From positions 105,938-169,937 of the forward strand of contig NZ_LIPV01000008.1 of NCBI RefSeq assembly GCF_001418255.1: DNA of 64,000 nucleotides. The letters are read 5' to 3'. Source of the stretch: Thiomonas bhubaneswarensis. GTDB lineage: Bacteria > Pseudomonadota > Gammaproteobacteria > Burkholderiales > Burkholderiaceae_C. Numbering within the stretch: position 1 is the first letter of the stretch; each line of letters starts with the position of its first letter. This document shows positions 50,326 through 59,432 of the stretch, piece after piece. Both the position numbers and the translations under genes were made by a program. The notes under the pieces are model-generated. The model worked only from the letters and a program-made list of their open reading frames with translations. It was not told the origin of the DNA and did no database searches.

Positions 50326-51229
50326 GACCACTTTGACCTTTGGTGCGCACGACGACTTGCTGGGAACCGTCACCTTTCCCAGCGCGCAAACCTCGTCGAA
50401 TCCGCCCATTGGCGTGCTGCTGTTCAATGCCGGGGTGATCCACCGCGTCGGCGCACACCGTGTCAATGTCAAGCTCGCGCGGGCGCTTGCCGCAGACGGT
50501 GTGGCCAGCCTGCGTTTCGATCTCCACGGCATGGGCGACAGCCTGCGCGCCGACGGGCAGTTGTCGTACAAGGAGCAGGTTGTCGCCGACCTGCGCGCCG
50601 CCATGGATCTGCTTCAAAACCACACCGGCGCGCAGCACTTCGCCCTGGTGGGCTTTTGCTCCGGCGCCCTGCCCAGTTACTGGAGCGCCCAGGTCGATCC
50701 CCGCGTGAGCGTCATCGTGCTGTACGACGCGCTGAGCTACGCCACGCCCTGGAGCGTGCTGCGTTACCTGGGCCTGCGGCTGATGCGCCATGGCTTCGGC
50801 CCGCGCGCTTGGTGGAAATGGTTGCAGCTAGGTCTTCGAGGCGTTGGCGCGGTCGGCCACAAGATCGTCGGGCGGCTGACGCGCAGCAGGCCAACGGCCC
50901 CATCTCCCTCGGGCGGCGCCGAATCTGACGACGACCAGAGCATCGACCGTCTCACCCTGGGACGCGGTCTGCTCGCCCTGGCCGAGCGCGGCGTCGGCGT
51001 CATGGTGCTCAGCGCCGGCACCGACTTCAGCGCCGTCAACTATGCCGATCAGTTGCGCCAGACCCTGGGCCTGCGCGGGGTCGACCATGCCCGCCTGCTC
51101 TTCGCCCATCTGCACGACATCGACCATGCGGTGACCACCCGGGTTGCGCAGCAGCAGTGGGTCGAGGCCGTGCGGGGCGGCCTGCTCCAACTCGCTCCCG
51201 TTTCGCCTGCCGTCGCGCCTTCGTCATGA
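50318..51229 (+). CDS. alpha/beta-hydrolase with a cysteine nucleophile elbow (exosortase-locus hydrolase 1-like)
   Basis: A 303-residue hydrolase-fold protein. It shows FNAGVIHRVGAHRVNVKLAR and LRFDLHGMGDS, which recall hydrolase 1 of exosortase A (PEP-CTERM) loci. The nucleophile elbow reads GFCSGALP, placing Cys at the centre, as in dienelactone hydrolases. The likely acid and base are an Asp and the His in HDIDH near the end. The substrate may be an acyl-thioester or an acylated sugar; this is inference. Overlaps its neighbours by 8 and 4 bases. Confidence 0.75.
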   Translation: MRETTLTFGAHDDLLGTVTFPSAQTSSNPPIGVLLFNAGVIHRVGAHRVNVKLARALAADGVASLRFDLHGMGDSLRADGQLSYKEQVVADLRAAMDLLQNHTGAQHFALVGFCSGALPSYWSAQVDPRVSVIVLYDALSYATPWSVLRYLGLRLMRHGFGPRAWWKWLQLGLRGVGAVGHKIVGRLTRSRPTAPSPSGGAESDDDQSIDRLTLGRGLLALAERGVGVMVLSAGTDFSAVNYADQLRQTLGLRGVDHARLLFAHLHDIDHAVTTRVAQQQWVEAVRGGLLQLAPVSPAVAPSS

Positions 51230-52356
51230 TTCTGCTCATCCTTTTCTGGGGCGCAGCCCTGTTCATCCTCTACACCTACGTCGGCTACCCCGCGCTGATC
51301 GGCCTGCTCGCACGGCGGCGGCCGCAGGTTTCCTGCCCGCTGCTGACCGACGATGCTCTGCCTTGCCTCACCGTGGTGATGGCAGGCTACAACGAGGCGG
51401 CGCGCCTGCCGGGCAAGATCGCCAATCTGCGTGCGCTCGACTATCCGCAGGACAAGATCAACATTCTGGTCGTCTCCGACGGCTCGACCGACGCCACCAC
51501 GGAGGTGCTGGGCCAGCTCGCAGGGGTGCGGGTGCTGAGCTATCCGCAGCGCCAGGGCAAGGCCTATGCGCTCAATCTCGCTCTCGCTCAGGTTCAGACT
51601 GAATTTGTGGTGTTCTGCGATGTGCGACAGGATCTCGAACCCGGTTCGGTGCGCAGGCTGCTGTCCGATTTTTGCGACCCCGCCGTGGGCGCGGTCAGCG
51701 GGGAACTCGTGCATCGTCCCAGCAGTACCCAGGCCGGACAGAACATCGGTCTGTACTGGCGCTACGAAAAGGCGATCCGCAAGGCGGAAAGCCGATTTCA
51801 CTCCACCGTCGGCGCCACCGGTGCGCTCTACGCGATTCGCACCCGCGACTTTTCGCCGATTCCGCCCGACACCATCCTCGACGATTTCGAGATCCCCATG
51901 CGCATCACCCGCATGGGCAAGCGCACGCTGCTGGAGCCGCAGGCCCATGTCTACGATGTGCTGCAGACCGAGTCATCCGCGGAGCAAAAACGCAAAATCC
52001 GGACGCTGACGGGCAATTTCCAGACCTTTTCGAGAAATTTTTGGCTGTTCAACCCGGCGCAGAACCCGGTATGGTTCCAGTTTCTGTCGCACAAGGTGTT
52101 CCGTCTTGTCGTGCCCTACGCCCTCGTCATCACCCTTCTGACCAGCGCCCTGCTCTCGGCGCCGTTCTATCGTCTGGCCTTTCTGGCCCAGGTGGCGTTT
52201 TATCTACTGGCTGCAGCTGGCTACTGGGCGCCGACGCTGCGCCGCAACAAATTCGTCAGCTTTGCGCAGGTCTTTGTCGACATGAATGCCGCGGCCATGC
52301 TGGCCTTGCTGCGATTCGTGCAGGGTCGTGCCGACGCGAAATGGGAAAAGACATGA
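51226..52356 (+). CDS. family 2 glycosyltransferase, membrane-bound
   Basis: A 376-residue processive-type GT2. N-terminal helix, then the GT-A domain with VVMAGYNEAARLPGKI, VSDGSTDATTEV, the metal-binding FCDVRQ (DxD-like), a TGALYAIR acceptor motif and the EDD-type LDDFEIPMRI, and three C-terminal helices. Probably builds the backbone of a secreted polysaccharide. Overlaps genes on both sides by four bases. Confidence 0.9.
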   Translation: MILLILFWGAALFILYTYVGYPALIGLLARRRPQVSCPLLTDDALPCLTVVMAGYNEAARLPGKIANLRALDYPQDKINILVVSDGSTDATTEVLGQLAGVRVLSYPQRQGKAYALNLALAQVQTEFVVFCDVRQDLEPGSVRRLLSDFCDPAVGAVSGELVHRPSSTQAGQNIGLYWRYEKAIRKAESRFHSTVGATGALYAIRTRDFSPIPPDTILDDFEIPMRITRMGKRTLLEPQAHVYDVLQTESSAEQKRKIRTLTGNFQTFSRNFWLFNPAQNPVWFQFLSHKVFRLVVPYALVITLLTSALLSAPFYRLAFLAQVAFYLLAAAGYWAPTLRRNKFVSFAQVFVDMNAAAMLALLRFVQGRADAKWEKT

Positions 52357-53159
52357 AGCGGCTGAGCATCCTGATGTATCACGGGCTGTACGCTTCCGAG
52401 GCCCAGCGTCTGGCGATCGACCCGATCGACCGCCCCTACGCCATCTCGACCGAGGCCTTCGCCCGTCAACTCGACCTGATCCTTGCCGCTGGCATTCCGG
52501 TAGTGCATCCGCTAGAGCTCGAGCGTCCTGGTGCTGCCACGCCCACAGGGGTTTTGCTCACCTTTGACGACGGCTACGCCAGCAACGCCGAACTCGCCTT
52601 GCCTCTGCTGAAAAAACGCGGGCTCAGCGCACTGTTCTTCGTCACCACCGACTTCATCGGCCAGAGGCCGGGATTCTGCACCTGGGATCAGGTGCGTGAA
52701 CTAGCCCGCAACGACATGGTCGTGGGCGGCCACGGCCAGACCCACCGTTTTCTCAGCGATCTGCCCGATGCCGCGCTGCAGGCAGAACTGCGGCAATCGC
52801 ACTCCAGACTTACGCAAGAGCTTCAGACGGCAATTCGGCAGATGTCCTTCCCCGGCGGACGCTACGACGACCGCTGCCTGCGCATGGCACATGACGCGGG
52901 CTATCCGTTGCTCCACGGCTCGGACATCGGCGTACTGAGTCCGCAGAATTCGCTCCACGCTGACGTACTGCCGCGTCTGGCCATTCGTGACAGCACCTCC
53001 GACGCCACCGTTCTGGCCTACGCCCGAGCCGATGCCTTCACCCTCTTGCGTGCCCGGACCTTGTCACAAGCGAAAACCCTGGCCAAGCTACTGATCGGCA
53101 ATGCCGCCTATCACCAACTCTATGCCCGGGTCAAAGGCGTGCCCCGCCAACAGCCATGA
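52353..53159 (+). CDS. polysaccharide deacetylase (NodB/CE4 family)
   Basis: A 268-residue CE4-type protein. LMYHG at the start, the catalytic Asp-Asp in TFDDGYASN, and the second metal motif H-x-x-x-H in GGHGQTHRFLS. FPGGRYDD is motif 3. No signal peptide, so it may act on lipid-linked intermediates on the cytoplasmic face or be exported by another route. Its last bases lie in repeat copy B. Confidence 0.9.
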   Translation: MKRLSILMYHGLYASEAQRLAIDPIDRPYAISTEAFARQLDLILAAGIPVVHPLELERPGAATPTGVLLTFDDGYASNAELALPLLKKRGLSALFFVTTDFIGQRPGFCTWDQVRELARNDMVVGGHGQTHRFLSDLPDAALQAELRQSHSRLTQELQTAIRQMSFPGGRYDDRCLRMAHDAGYPLLHGSDIGVLSPQNSLHADVLPRLAIRDSTSDATVLAYARADAFTLLRARTLSQAKTLAKLLIGNAAYHQLYARVKGVPRQQP

Positions 53160-53240
53160 GCGCCACTCCACGGCCGCCCGAAGGTGGCGCTCCACTCCCT
53201 CGGGGAGTCGAGCGTAGCGAGGAGGGTCGTCCAATGAGCG
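53151..53240. repeat. 90-bp double-hairpin dispersed repeat, copy B
   Basis: Same length and orientation as copy A at 36529, six mismatches. Hairpins: GAGCGCCAC with GTGGCGCTC, and CTCCACTCCC with GGGAGTCGAG (one mismatch). Its right part reads GGAGGG, seven bases, then the ATG at 53234, so it supplies the ribosome binding site and start codon of the polymerase gene inside a tightly packed operon. Confidence 0.8.
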
Positions 53241-54766
53241 TAACAACCCCGCATCCCCGACAAAAGCCCGGCGTCGTGAGCAACCGCAGGGTGCCGACGA
53301 CCCCGCCCCCGGTTTCGGATGCCACCGAATCGGCAGACTGGGCGGGGAAAGAGCTTTATTCGACGCTCCGATTGCTCGCGGTACCGGCGCTGTTTGTATT
53401 GAGCATCGTCGTCTTCAAGCTGCATCCCGGAAAAATCGGCCTTTACGGCTTTGCCCTGATTTTCGGAATTCTGCTTCTGGTGCAATTGCGCAAAGGCCCA
53501 GAGCCACTTCTGGCTCTGGTGGCGATTTATTACCCGTTGAGCAAGCTCTATCCTTTTCTGGTTGCGCCCGGCGTCAACGGCACCAATCTTCTCGAATTAT
53601 TTCTGATTGCGTTCTGGATGATTCACAGCTTCAAGAATCGCAGAAAACTGTTCAATCCTTATCCGTTTACAAGACTTGTCGGTCTGTGGTTCTTGTTCAG
53701 CGTGATCTCCGTATTTACTGCGATTCTTCATATCGGCCTGCACAATTTCATCTGGAATTATCTGCTATCGGTTCGCGGATTTTTCGATCAGTTCATCATC
53801 TTTTTTCTTCTGGTTAACCTGATTCAAGACAAGAACATGGCGCGCAGATTCATCGTTTACATGATGTTTTCTGCCACCGTGGTGTTTCTCTACGGCATCC
53901 AGGAATGGTGGTTCAGCCGCGGAGCCAGCAGTATTGAAAAATCGAGGCTCTTGGGCCCCATCGGGCAGCCCAACGAATTCGCTGCACAAACCATCTACGC
54001 GCTGGCTCCCATTTTGGCTTACGGCGCCTATTATTTTCCCAAATGGAAATCCTGGCGCATGGCGCCGATTCTTCTGATCGGGCTCCGAGTGCTACTTGCG
54101 GCATTCTCGCGCGGTGCCTATCTCGCATTTGCGATGGAGTTGTTCACACTGTCTTTCGTGAAAAGCAAGAAATTCTTTGTCCTGGTGCTGCTCGTCATCG
54201 GCTCGATCTATTTTTTCATTCCCTCTCTGGTGCCCAATTCGATGAAAGCCCGGGTGGATCAGACCTATCAAGATCGTGCGCCTGGATCGACCATCGACAA
54301 AAGTGCCGATTCGCGTTTCCTGCTGTGGGACGCAGCCATCGAGATGACCAAGGAGTCGCCCATTTTCGGCAAAGGGTTCGATCAGTTCCACAGCCTCGTT
54401 CCAAGTTACGTTCCTGGTTTTTACGATGGCTCGACGGGCGGCGCCACCGATAATCAAAACATGTTTCTTTACGCGGCGTCTACTATGGGATTGCCGAGTC
54501 TCATCACCCTGCTGTTGATCCTCGGCGCGCTGGCGCTTCGTGGCTGGGGTCTCTACCGCACGGGTACGGTGGATATCGACCGCATCATCGGCCTTGGCGG
54601 CATTACGCTGGTGGCTGGTCTTGTCGGCGTGAATATGTTTGGAACCCACGTCATCGATACTGCGGTGGACATTTATCTCTGGATCTACATCGCCGCCATT
54701 GCGCATTTGATCCGTCCCAACAATGCAGCCCTTTCCCCGTACAAGACCCATGCCAAGCCACGCTGA
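53234..54766 (+). CDS. O-antigen polymerase/ligase-like membrane protein
   Basis: A 510-residue protein with about 11 transmembrane helices, rich in Phe, Ile and Leu, and a large periplasmic loop around residues 315-400 (QDRAPGSTIDKSADSRFLLW, then GKGFDQFHS) as in Wzy/WaaL-type proteins. Codon use is more AT-rich than its neighbours, common for such genes. The ATG at 53234 with GGAGGG is preferred; an in-frame ATG at 53156 would add 26 residues encoded purely by the repeat. Likely polymerises the polysaccharide made by this operon. Confidence 0.83.
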   Translation: MSVTTPHPRQKPGVVSNRRVPTTPPPVSDATESADWAGKELYSTLRLLAVPALFVLSIVVFKLHPGKIGLYGFALIFGILLLVQLRKGPEPLLALVAIYYPLSKLYPFLVAPGVNGTNLLELFLIAFWMIHSFKNRRKLFNPYPFTRLVGLWFLFSVISVFTAILHIGLHNFIWNYLLSVRGFFDQFIIFFLLVNLIQDKNMARRFIVYMMFSATVVFLYGIQEWWFSRGASSIEKSRLLGPIGQPNEFAAQTIYALAPILAYGAYYFPKWKSWRMAPILLIGLRVLLAAFSRGAYLAFAMELFTLSFVKSKKFFVLVLLVIGSIYFFIPSLVPNSMKARVDQTYQDRAPGSTIDKSADSRFLLWDAAIEMTKESPIFGKGFDQFHSLVPSYVPGFYDGSTGGATDNQNMFLYAASTMGLPSLITLLLILGALALRGWGLYRTGTVDIDRIIGLGGITLVAGLVGVNMFGTHVIDTAVDIYLWIYIAAIAHLIRPNNAALSPYKTHAKPR

Positions 54767-55916
54767 AAGCCCTCCCCTCATCGTCCACATGATCGACGAG
54801 CTGCCCCGCGATGGTGCGGAGATGCTCCTGGTCGATCTAGTGCGCTTGCGTATTCCGGGCTACCGCTATGCGATCGTCTGCCTCATCAAGGGCGGCCCTC
54901 TGGAGCAGGAGTTCGAGCGCCTGGGTGTGCCCGTGGTGATTTTCGGGCGCAAGGGTAAATTCGATCTGGGTCTGGTGTTTCGAGTCGCCTCCTGGCTGAA
55001 ACGGGAGAAGGCGGCGGTGGTGCATACGCACCTGTTCACCGCCGACACCTATGGCCGTCTTGCGGCAAGGTTGGCTGGGGTTCCTGCGGTGTTCTCGACG
55101 GTGCACAACATCGTCAATCCCTGGAAAGGCGCGGGCCGCAAGCTGATCGACCGGCTGTTCGCCCGCCTGAGCACTGCGGTGGTTGGCTGCAGCGAGGAGG
55201 TCACGCAAACGCTGGCCACGCGCGACGGCATTCCGCAGCGCAAGCTGGTCTCCATTCCCAATGGCATCGATCTGCAGAAGTTCTCGAGTTTTTCGGGTGC
55301 AGGTGTGCGCGCCGAATTCGGGCTGCCGGAGGACAGGCTGCTCATCGGCATCGTCGGCAGGCTGCACGAGCAGAAGGCGCATGGCGACCTGTTTCAAGCG
55401 CTGACCCAACTCCCGCAGGTGCGCGACGGCACGCTGTATTGTCTGGTAGTCGGCACGGGCGACCTGCTAGATGCGCTCAAACAGCAGGTCAAAGACCTCG
55501 GGTTGCAGAACTGCGTGATCTTCACCGGCATGCGCACCGACGTTCCCCGGCTGGTCGCGGCGATGGACGTGTTCGTGATGTCGTCTCACTGGGAGGGCTT
55601 GCCCATCGCTCTGCTCGAAGCCATGGCCAGTTCCAAGGCGGTGCTGTGTACCCGTGTGGGCGGCATCCCCGATGTCGTCGTCGATGGCGACAACGGCCTG
55701 CTAGTCGATGCGCGCGACGTACCGGAGTTTGCCCGCCGCCTCGAAAACCTGCTGCACGATGCAGCCCTGCGCCGCCGGTTGGGGGAGCGCGCGCGTGAGA
55801 CGGTCATCGCCCGATTCGACGTCTCGCGCACCGCAGAGGCCTACAACCGGCTTCACCAGCAGGCTCTGGGGCTGCCGACATCCCCACGACCGGCTCGGGT
55901 CGCCTCGGCGGAGTAA
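54750..55916 (+). CDS. family 4 glycosyltransferase
   Basis: A 388-residue GT-B enzyme. HMIDELPRDGAEMLLVDLVR at the N-terminus, HTHLFTADTYGRL, IGIVGRLHEQKAHGDLFQAL in the donor domain, and the E-x7-E motif in SHWEGLPIALLEAMASSKAV. Starts inside the end of the polymerase gene (17-base overlap). Retaining mechanism expected; sugar unknown. Confidence 0.92.
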   Translation: MPSHAESPPLIVHMIDELPRDGAEMLLVDLVRLRIPGYRYAIVCLIKGGPLEQEFERLGVPVVIFGRKGKFDLGLVFRVASWLKREKAAVVHTHLFTADTYGRLAARLAGVPAVFSTVHNIVNPWKGAGRKLIDRLFARLSTAVVGCSEEVTQTLATRDGIPQRKLVSIPNGIDLQKFSSFSGAGVRAEFGLPEDRLLIGIVGRLHEQKAHGDLFQALTQLPQVRDGTLYCLVVGTGDLLDALKQQVKDLGLQNCVIFTGMRTDVPRLVAAMDVFVMSSHWEGLPIALLEAMASSKAVLCTRVGGIPDVVVDGDNGLLVDARDVPEFARRLENLLHDAALRRRLGERARETVIARFDVSRTAEAYNRLHQQALGLPTSPRPARVASAE

Positions 55917-55919
55917 GTC

Positions 55920-56768
55920 ATGCGTCGCCTCCTTGCCACCGCGCTACTCCCCTATGCCAAGCTGCGCAATGCGCTCAGCCCGGGGCTTCGCATCCTCATG
56001 TATCACCGGGTCGCCCGGCTGCCAGCCTACGACCAGCTCACCGTATCGCCCGAGCGCTTCGAGCGGCAAATGCAGCAACTGGCCGCGCACAAGGTCGTCA
56101 GCCTCGAGGAAGGGTTGCGCACCCTTCGTGCCGGGCCTCTGCGCGAGCCCATGTTCGCCGTCACGTTCGACGATGGCTATCTCGACAATCTCACCGCAGC
56201 CGCGCCCATTTTGGAGCGCCATCGCATTCCGGCCACCATTTTTGTCACCACCCAGTTCTGCGATAAGGCGCTCAGCCATCCGCGCTATGGCGACATTGGT
56301 GAGCAGCGGCTGCATCTCGACTGGGACGAAGTGCGCCGCCTGGCACGAACCCCAGGCATCAGCATCGGCTCGCATACCCGCACCCATCCTTACCTGCCCA
56401 CCATCAGCGACTCACTCGCGCAGCAAGAGATCGAGCTGAGCCGGGCCGAAATCGCCGCGCAGATCCAAGCGCCGGTGCCGTTTTTCTGCTATCCATCAGG
56501 CGACCTTGGCCCGCGCGAACTGGCGCTGGTGCGACAGGCGGGCTATGCGGCGGCGGTCAGTGTCGCGCCCGGTGTCAACCACGCAAACGCCGATCTGTTC
56601 CAGCTCAGGCGCACCGAAATCACCGACCGTGACGACGAGGCCCAGTTCCGCCTGAAGCTCGCCGGGGCCTTCGATCCGATTCACCAGCTGCTCCATGCCC
56701 GGCGCACCCGCCGCTTTGCGCAAAAGCATCTCAAACCCAGCACCTCCTACGAGGCCACGAAGCTATGA
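55920..56768 (+). CDS. polysaccharide deacetylase (NodB/CE4 family), second
   Basis: A 282-residue CE4 protein. ILMYHRVA, then TFDDGYLDN with the catalytic Asp pair, H-x-x-x-H in GSHTRTHPYLP, and FCYPSGDLGPRE as motif 3. The N-terminal stretch LLATALLPYAKLRN is mildly hydrophobic but not a clear signal peptide. Overlaps the next glycosyltransferase by four bases. Confidence 0.9.
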   Translation: MRRLLATALLPYAKLRNALSPGLRILMYHRVARLPAYDQLTVSPERFERQMQQLAAHKVVSLEEGLRTLRAGPLREPMFAVTFDDGYLDNLTAAAPILERHRIPATIFVTTQFCDKALSHPRYGDIGEQRLHLDWDEVRRLARTPGISIGSHTRTHPYLPTISDSLAQQEIELSRAEIAAQIQAPVPFFCYPSGDLGPRELALVRQAGYAAAVSVAPGVNHANADLFQLRRTEITDRDDEAQFRLKLAGAFDPIHQLLHARRTRRFAQKHLKPSTSYEATKL

Positions 56769-57928
56769 AGATTCTGTATCTGATGACCGAGCCGTTCGGC
56801 ATCGGTGGTGTGCAGTCCGATGTCCTGACCCTGACCGAAGACCTCACCGCCAAAGGCCATATTGTCTATGTCGCCACCACCGACGGCGTGCTGCTGAACG
56901 AACTGATCGGCAAGGGCGCCATTCATGTGGACATCGATTTCCACTTCAGCTCGCCCTCCCAGTTCATGCGGGCGCTTAGGCAATTGCGCGAAGTCGTCAG
57001 GCGCGAAGGCATCGAGCTGGTCGCGCCGCAATCGGTGCGCTCCTCCATGGTGGCCTATGCGGCACTGCGCGTCACGCCCTATGGCTACCGCGTGGCCGCC
57101 ACAGGGCGCCGGGTGCCCATCGTCACCACCATCCACAATATTCACAACCCCAAGAATTTCAAGTGGGCGGGCCGCATCCTCCGAAAGAGCGCGGACTTCA
57201 TCATTTTCGAGTCGAACTACGAGCGCAACCGCCTGCTGGCGCACGGCCTGCCCGCGAAGCAGTCCACCGTCATCCACAGCGGCATCGACCTCGACCGCTT
57301 TGCCACCGCCACTCGAACCGCCGATTTCGCCCGGCAGTACGGGTTGGAACCCGGCAGGCACCTGATCTTCGGCATCGTCGCCCGTCTGTCCGAAGAAAAG
57401 GGTCACAACTACCTGGTCGAGGCGTTTTCCAAGGTCGTGCAGCGTCAGCCCGAGGCGCGTCTGCTCATCGTCGGTGACGGGCCGCTGCTCGATCAGACCA
57501 AGGCGCAGGTCGAGCGCCTCGGTCTTCAAGACACGGTGATCTTCGCCGGCATGCAGCGCGACATTCCCTCGCATCTCGCTCTGCTCGACGTATTCGTTTT
57601 GTCTTCCACGCGCGAATCGTTTCCGCTCTCGGCCCGCGAGGCCATGGCCGCTGGCCGCTGCGTGATCGCGCCGCGCATCGGCGGCTGCGGCGAAGTCGTC
57701 GATGATGGTGTCACCGGCCTGCTTTTCACCTCAGCCGACGTGGACGACCTGAACGCGAAAATGCTCACCCTCTGCGACCGCGACACCGTTGCGGCCATGA
57801 GCCGAGCTGCTCGGCAGCGAGCCGAGCGTCTGTTCTCGCGTCAGGTCTGGGTCGAAGGTGACGAGAAGGTTTACCTCGACTGGGCCCGACTGCCCGCCTC
57901 CGCTGCAGCCTCGGTTGCGCTTTCCTGA
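56765..57928 (+). CDS. family 4 glycosyltransferase, second
   Basis: A 387-residue GT-B enzyme with EPFGIGGVQSDVLTLTEDL, TTIHNIHNPKNFKW, the donor-site FGIVARLSEEKGHNYLVEAF and the E-x7-E motif in TRESFPLSAREAMAAGRCV. Very similar in plan to the GT4 at 54750. Same operon. Confidence 0.92.
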   Translation: MKILYLMTEPFGIGGVQSDVLTLTEDLTAKGHIVYVATTDGVLLNELIGKGAIHVDIDFHFSSPSQFMRALRQLREVVRREGIELVAPQSVRSSMVAYAALRVTPYGYRVAATGRRVPIVTTIHNIHNPKNFKWAGRILRKSADFIIFESNYERNRLLAHGLPAKQSTVIHSGIDLDRFATATRTADFARQYGLEPGRHLIFGIVARLSEEKGHNYLVEAFSKVVQRQPEARLLIVGDGPLLDQTKAQVERLGLQDTVIFAGMQRDIPSHLALLDVFVLSSTRESFPLSAREAMAAGRCVIAPRIGGCGEVVDDGVTGLLFTSADVDDLNAKMLTLCDRDTVAAMSRAARQRAERLFSRQVWVEGDEKVYLDWARLPASAAASVALS

Positions 57929-57933
57929 CGCCC

Positions 57934-58692
57934 TTGAAACTCACCCTCGAACTGCTGTTTTCGCCGGTAGGGCTGACGGCTTTCGGCCTGGTCGTGCTTT
58001 CCGCGCTGGTGACCTGGCGGCGTCCGCCGCTGGGTCTGAGATGGCTGACCTATGCCATCACCGTGCTGTTCGTGCTGTCCAGCATGCCGCTGTTCGCCAA
58101 CCTCGCGCTGGGCGCGCTCGAACAGCGCGCACGTCAGGCTCAAACCTGCCCTGCTCCTCCGCCGGGCGCCGTGTTTGTGGTACTCGCCGGTGGCGTTGAC
58201 GGCAACCCACCCGATGCGCAGGACTACACCGCCCTGAAGACAGCCAGCCTCAAACGCCTCATTGCCGCAGTCCAACTCGCGCAGCGCACGCCAGACAGTT
58301 CCCTTCTGATCTCCGGCGGCTGGGGCAAGGCCGTGCGCGAAGCCAACCTTATGGGCGCGCTGGCCGAACAAATGGGCTTTCCCCGCCAGCGCATCACGCT
58401 GGACACCGCCTCTCGCACCACCTTTCAGACGGCGGTGAATCTGCGAGACCGACTATTGCACACACCTCCCGCGCGTCGCTACCTCATCACGTCTGCAGAC
58501 CACATGCCCCGTGCGTTGATGGCCTTTGCCCACGAAGGCGTGGCGATCTGCGCCTGGCCGGTAGACTTCGAGGCGCTTCCCATCCAACCCCTGGACATGC
58601 TGACGCCGCAGATCAGCGCCCTGGAGAAGACCTCGCGCGTGGTGCACGAATTACTGGGAATGCTCTACTACAGGCTCGTCAAGTTTCAGTGA
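57934..58692 (+). CDS. YdcF/ElyC-like DUF218 membrane protein
   Basis: A 252-residue protein with two N-terminal helices (residues 9-25 and 36-55) and a periplasmic DUF218 domain: VFVVLAGGVDGNP, LLISGGWGKAVREANLM and TSADHMPRALMAF are the usual landmarks. ElyC affects peptidoglycan and enterobacterial common antigen carrier lipid use in E. coli. The start is TTG at 57934, five bases after the previous stop. A role in undecaprenyl-linked sugar handling fits the operon. Confidence 0.83.
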   Translation: MKLTLELLFSPVGLTAFGLVVLSALVTWRRPPLGLRWLTYAITVLFVLSSMPLFANLALGALEQRARQAQTCPAPPPGAVFVVLAGGVDGNPPDAQDYTALKTASLKRLIAAVQLAQRTPDSSLLISGGWGKAVREANLMGALAEQMGFPRQRITLDTASRTTFQTAVNLRDRLLHTPPARRYLITSADHMPRALMAFAHEGVAICAWPVDFEALPIQPLDMLTPQISALEKTSRVVHELLGMLYYRLVKFQ

Positions 58693-58709
58693 GGGCCACG
58701 CCTTGGCCC

Positions 58710-59432
58710 ATGCCGTCCATGAACCCGATCGATCACAACGTCGCCCCCGAAGAAATCGATAAATTCAGCGCCCTCGCCCACCGCTGGTGGGACGAAAACG
58801 GCGAGTTCCGTCCCCTGCACCAACTCAATCCGCACCGACTGCAGTGGATTCGCGACCACGTCGATCTGCACGGCAAATCGGTCGTGGACATCGGCTGCGG
58901 CGGTGGCATTCTCTCGGAATCGATGGCGCGTGCCGGTGCCAGAGTGACCGGCATCGACCTGGCCGATGCCTCGCTGCAGGTTGCACGCCTGCATGCGCTG
59001 GATGCCCAACTCGAGATCGATTACAGGCTTGTGAGCGCAGAGCGATACGCGGAGGAGGCGCCCGCGCAATTCGACGTCGTGACCTGCATGGAAATGCTCG
59101 AACACGTGCCCGATCCGGCCTCCATCGTTCAGGCCAGCGCCACCCTCGTTCGCCCGGGCGGATGGGTTTTCCTGTCTACCCTCAACCGCAACGCCAAGTC
59201 CTACCTCTTCGCCATCCTTGGCGCGGAATACATCATGAAGCTGCTGCCCAAAGGCACGCACGACTTCGCCAAATTCCTTCAACCCTCGGAACTGGCCGCC
59301 ATGGGCCGTCGCTACGGGCTGGAAGTGGCCGATATCGCGGGGCTCGAATACCAACCCCTCTCCCAGAAGTTCCGCATCACACAAGATCCCAGCGTCAACT
59401 ACCTCATGGCCTTGCGCCGCCCCGCGCAATGA
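58710..59432 (+). CDS. ubiG: ubiquinone biosynthesis O-methyltransferase UbiG
   Basis: A 240-residue SAM-dependent methyltransferase catalysing both O-methylations of ubiquinone. EIDKFSALAHRWWDENGEFRPLHQLNP at the start is diagnostic, followed by SAM motif I VVDIGCGGGILSE and VTCMEMLEHVPDP. Start ATG 58710; ATG 58719 is an alternative. Overlaps gph by four bases. Confidence 0.95.
   Translation: MPSMNPIDHNVAPEEIDKFSALAHRWWDENGEFRPLHQLNPHRLQWIRDHVDLHGKSVVDIGCGGGILSESMARAGARVTGIDLADASLQVARLHALDAQLEIDYRLVSAERYAEEAPAQFDVVTCMEMLEHVPDPASIVQASATLVRPGGWVFLSTLNRNAKSYLFAILGAEYIMKLLPKGTHDFAKFLQPSELAAMGRRYGLEVADIAGLEYQPLSQKFRITQDPSVNYLMALRRPAQ

Noticed and set aside
53156..53233. Earlier in-frame ATG of the polymerase gene, inside the repeat
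   Set aside because: It would add 26 Pro/Arg/Glu residues encoded by the repeat, and the ATG at 53234 has a strong ribosome site.
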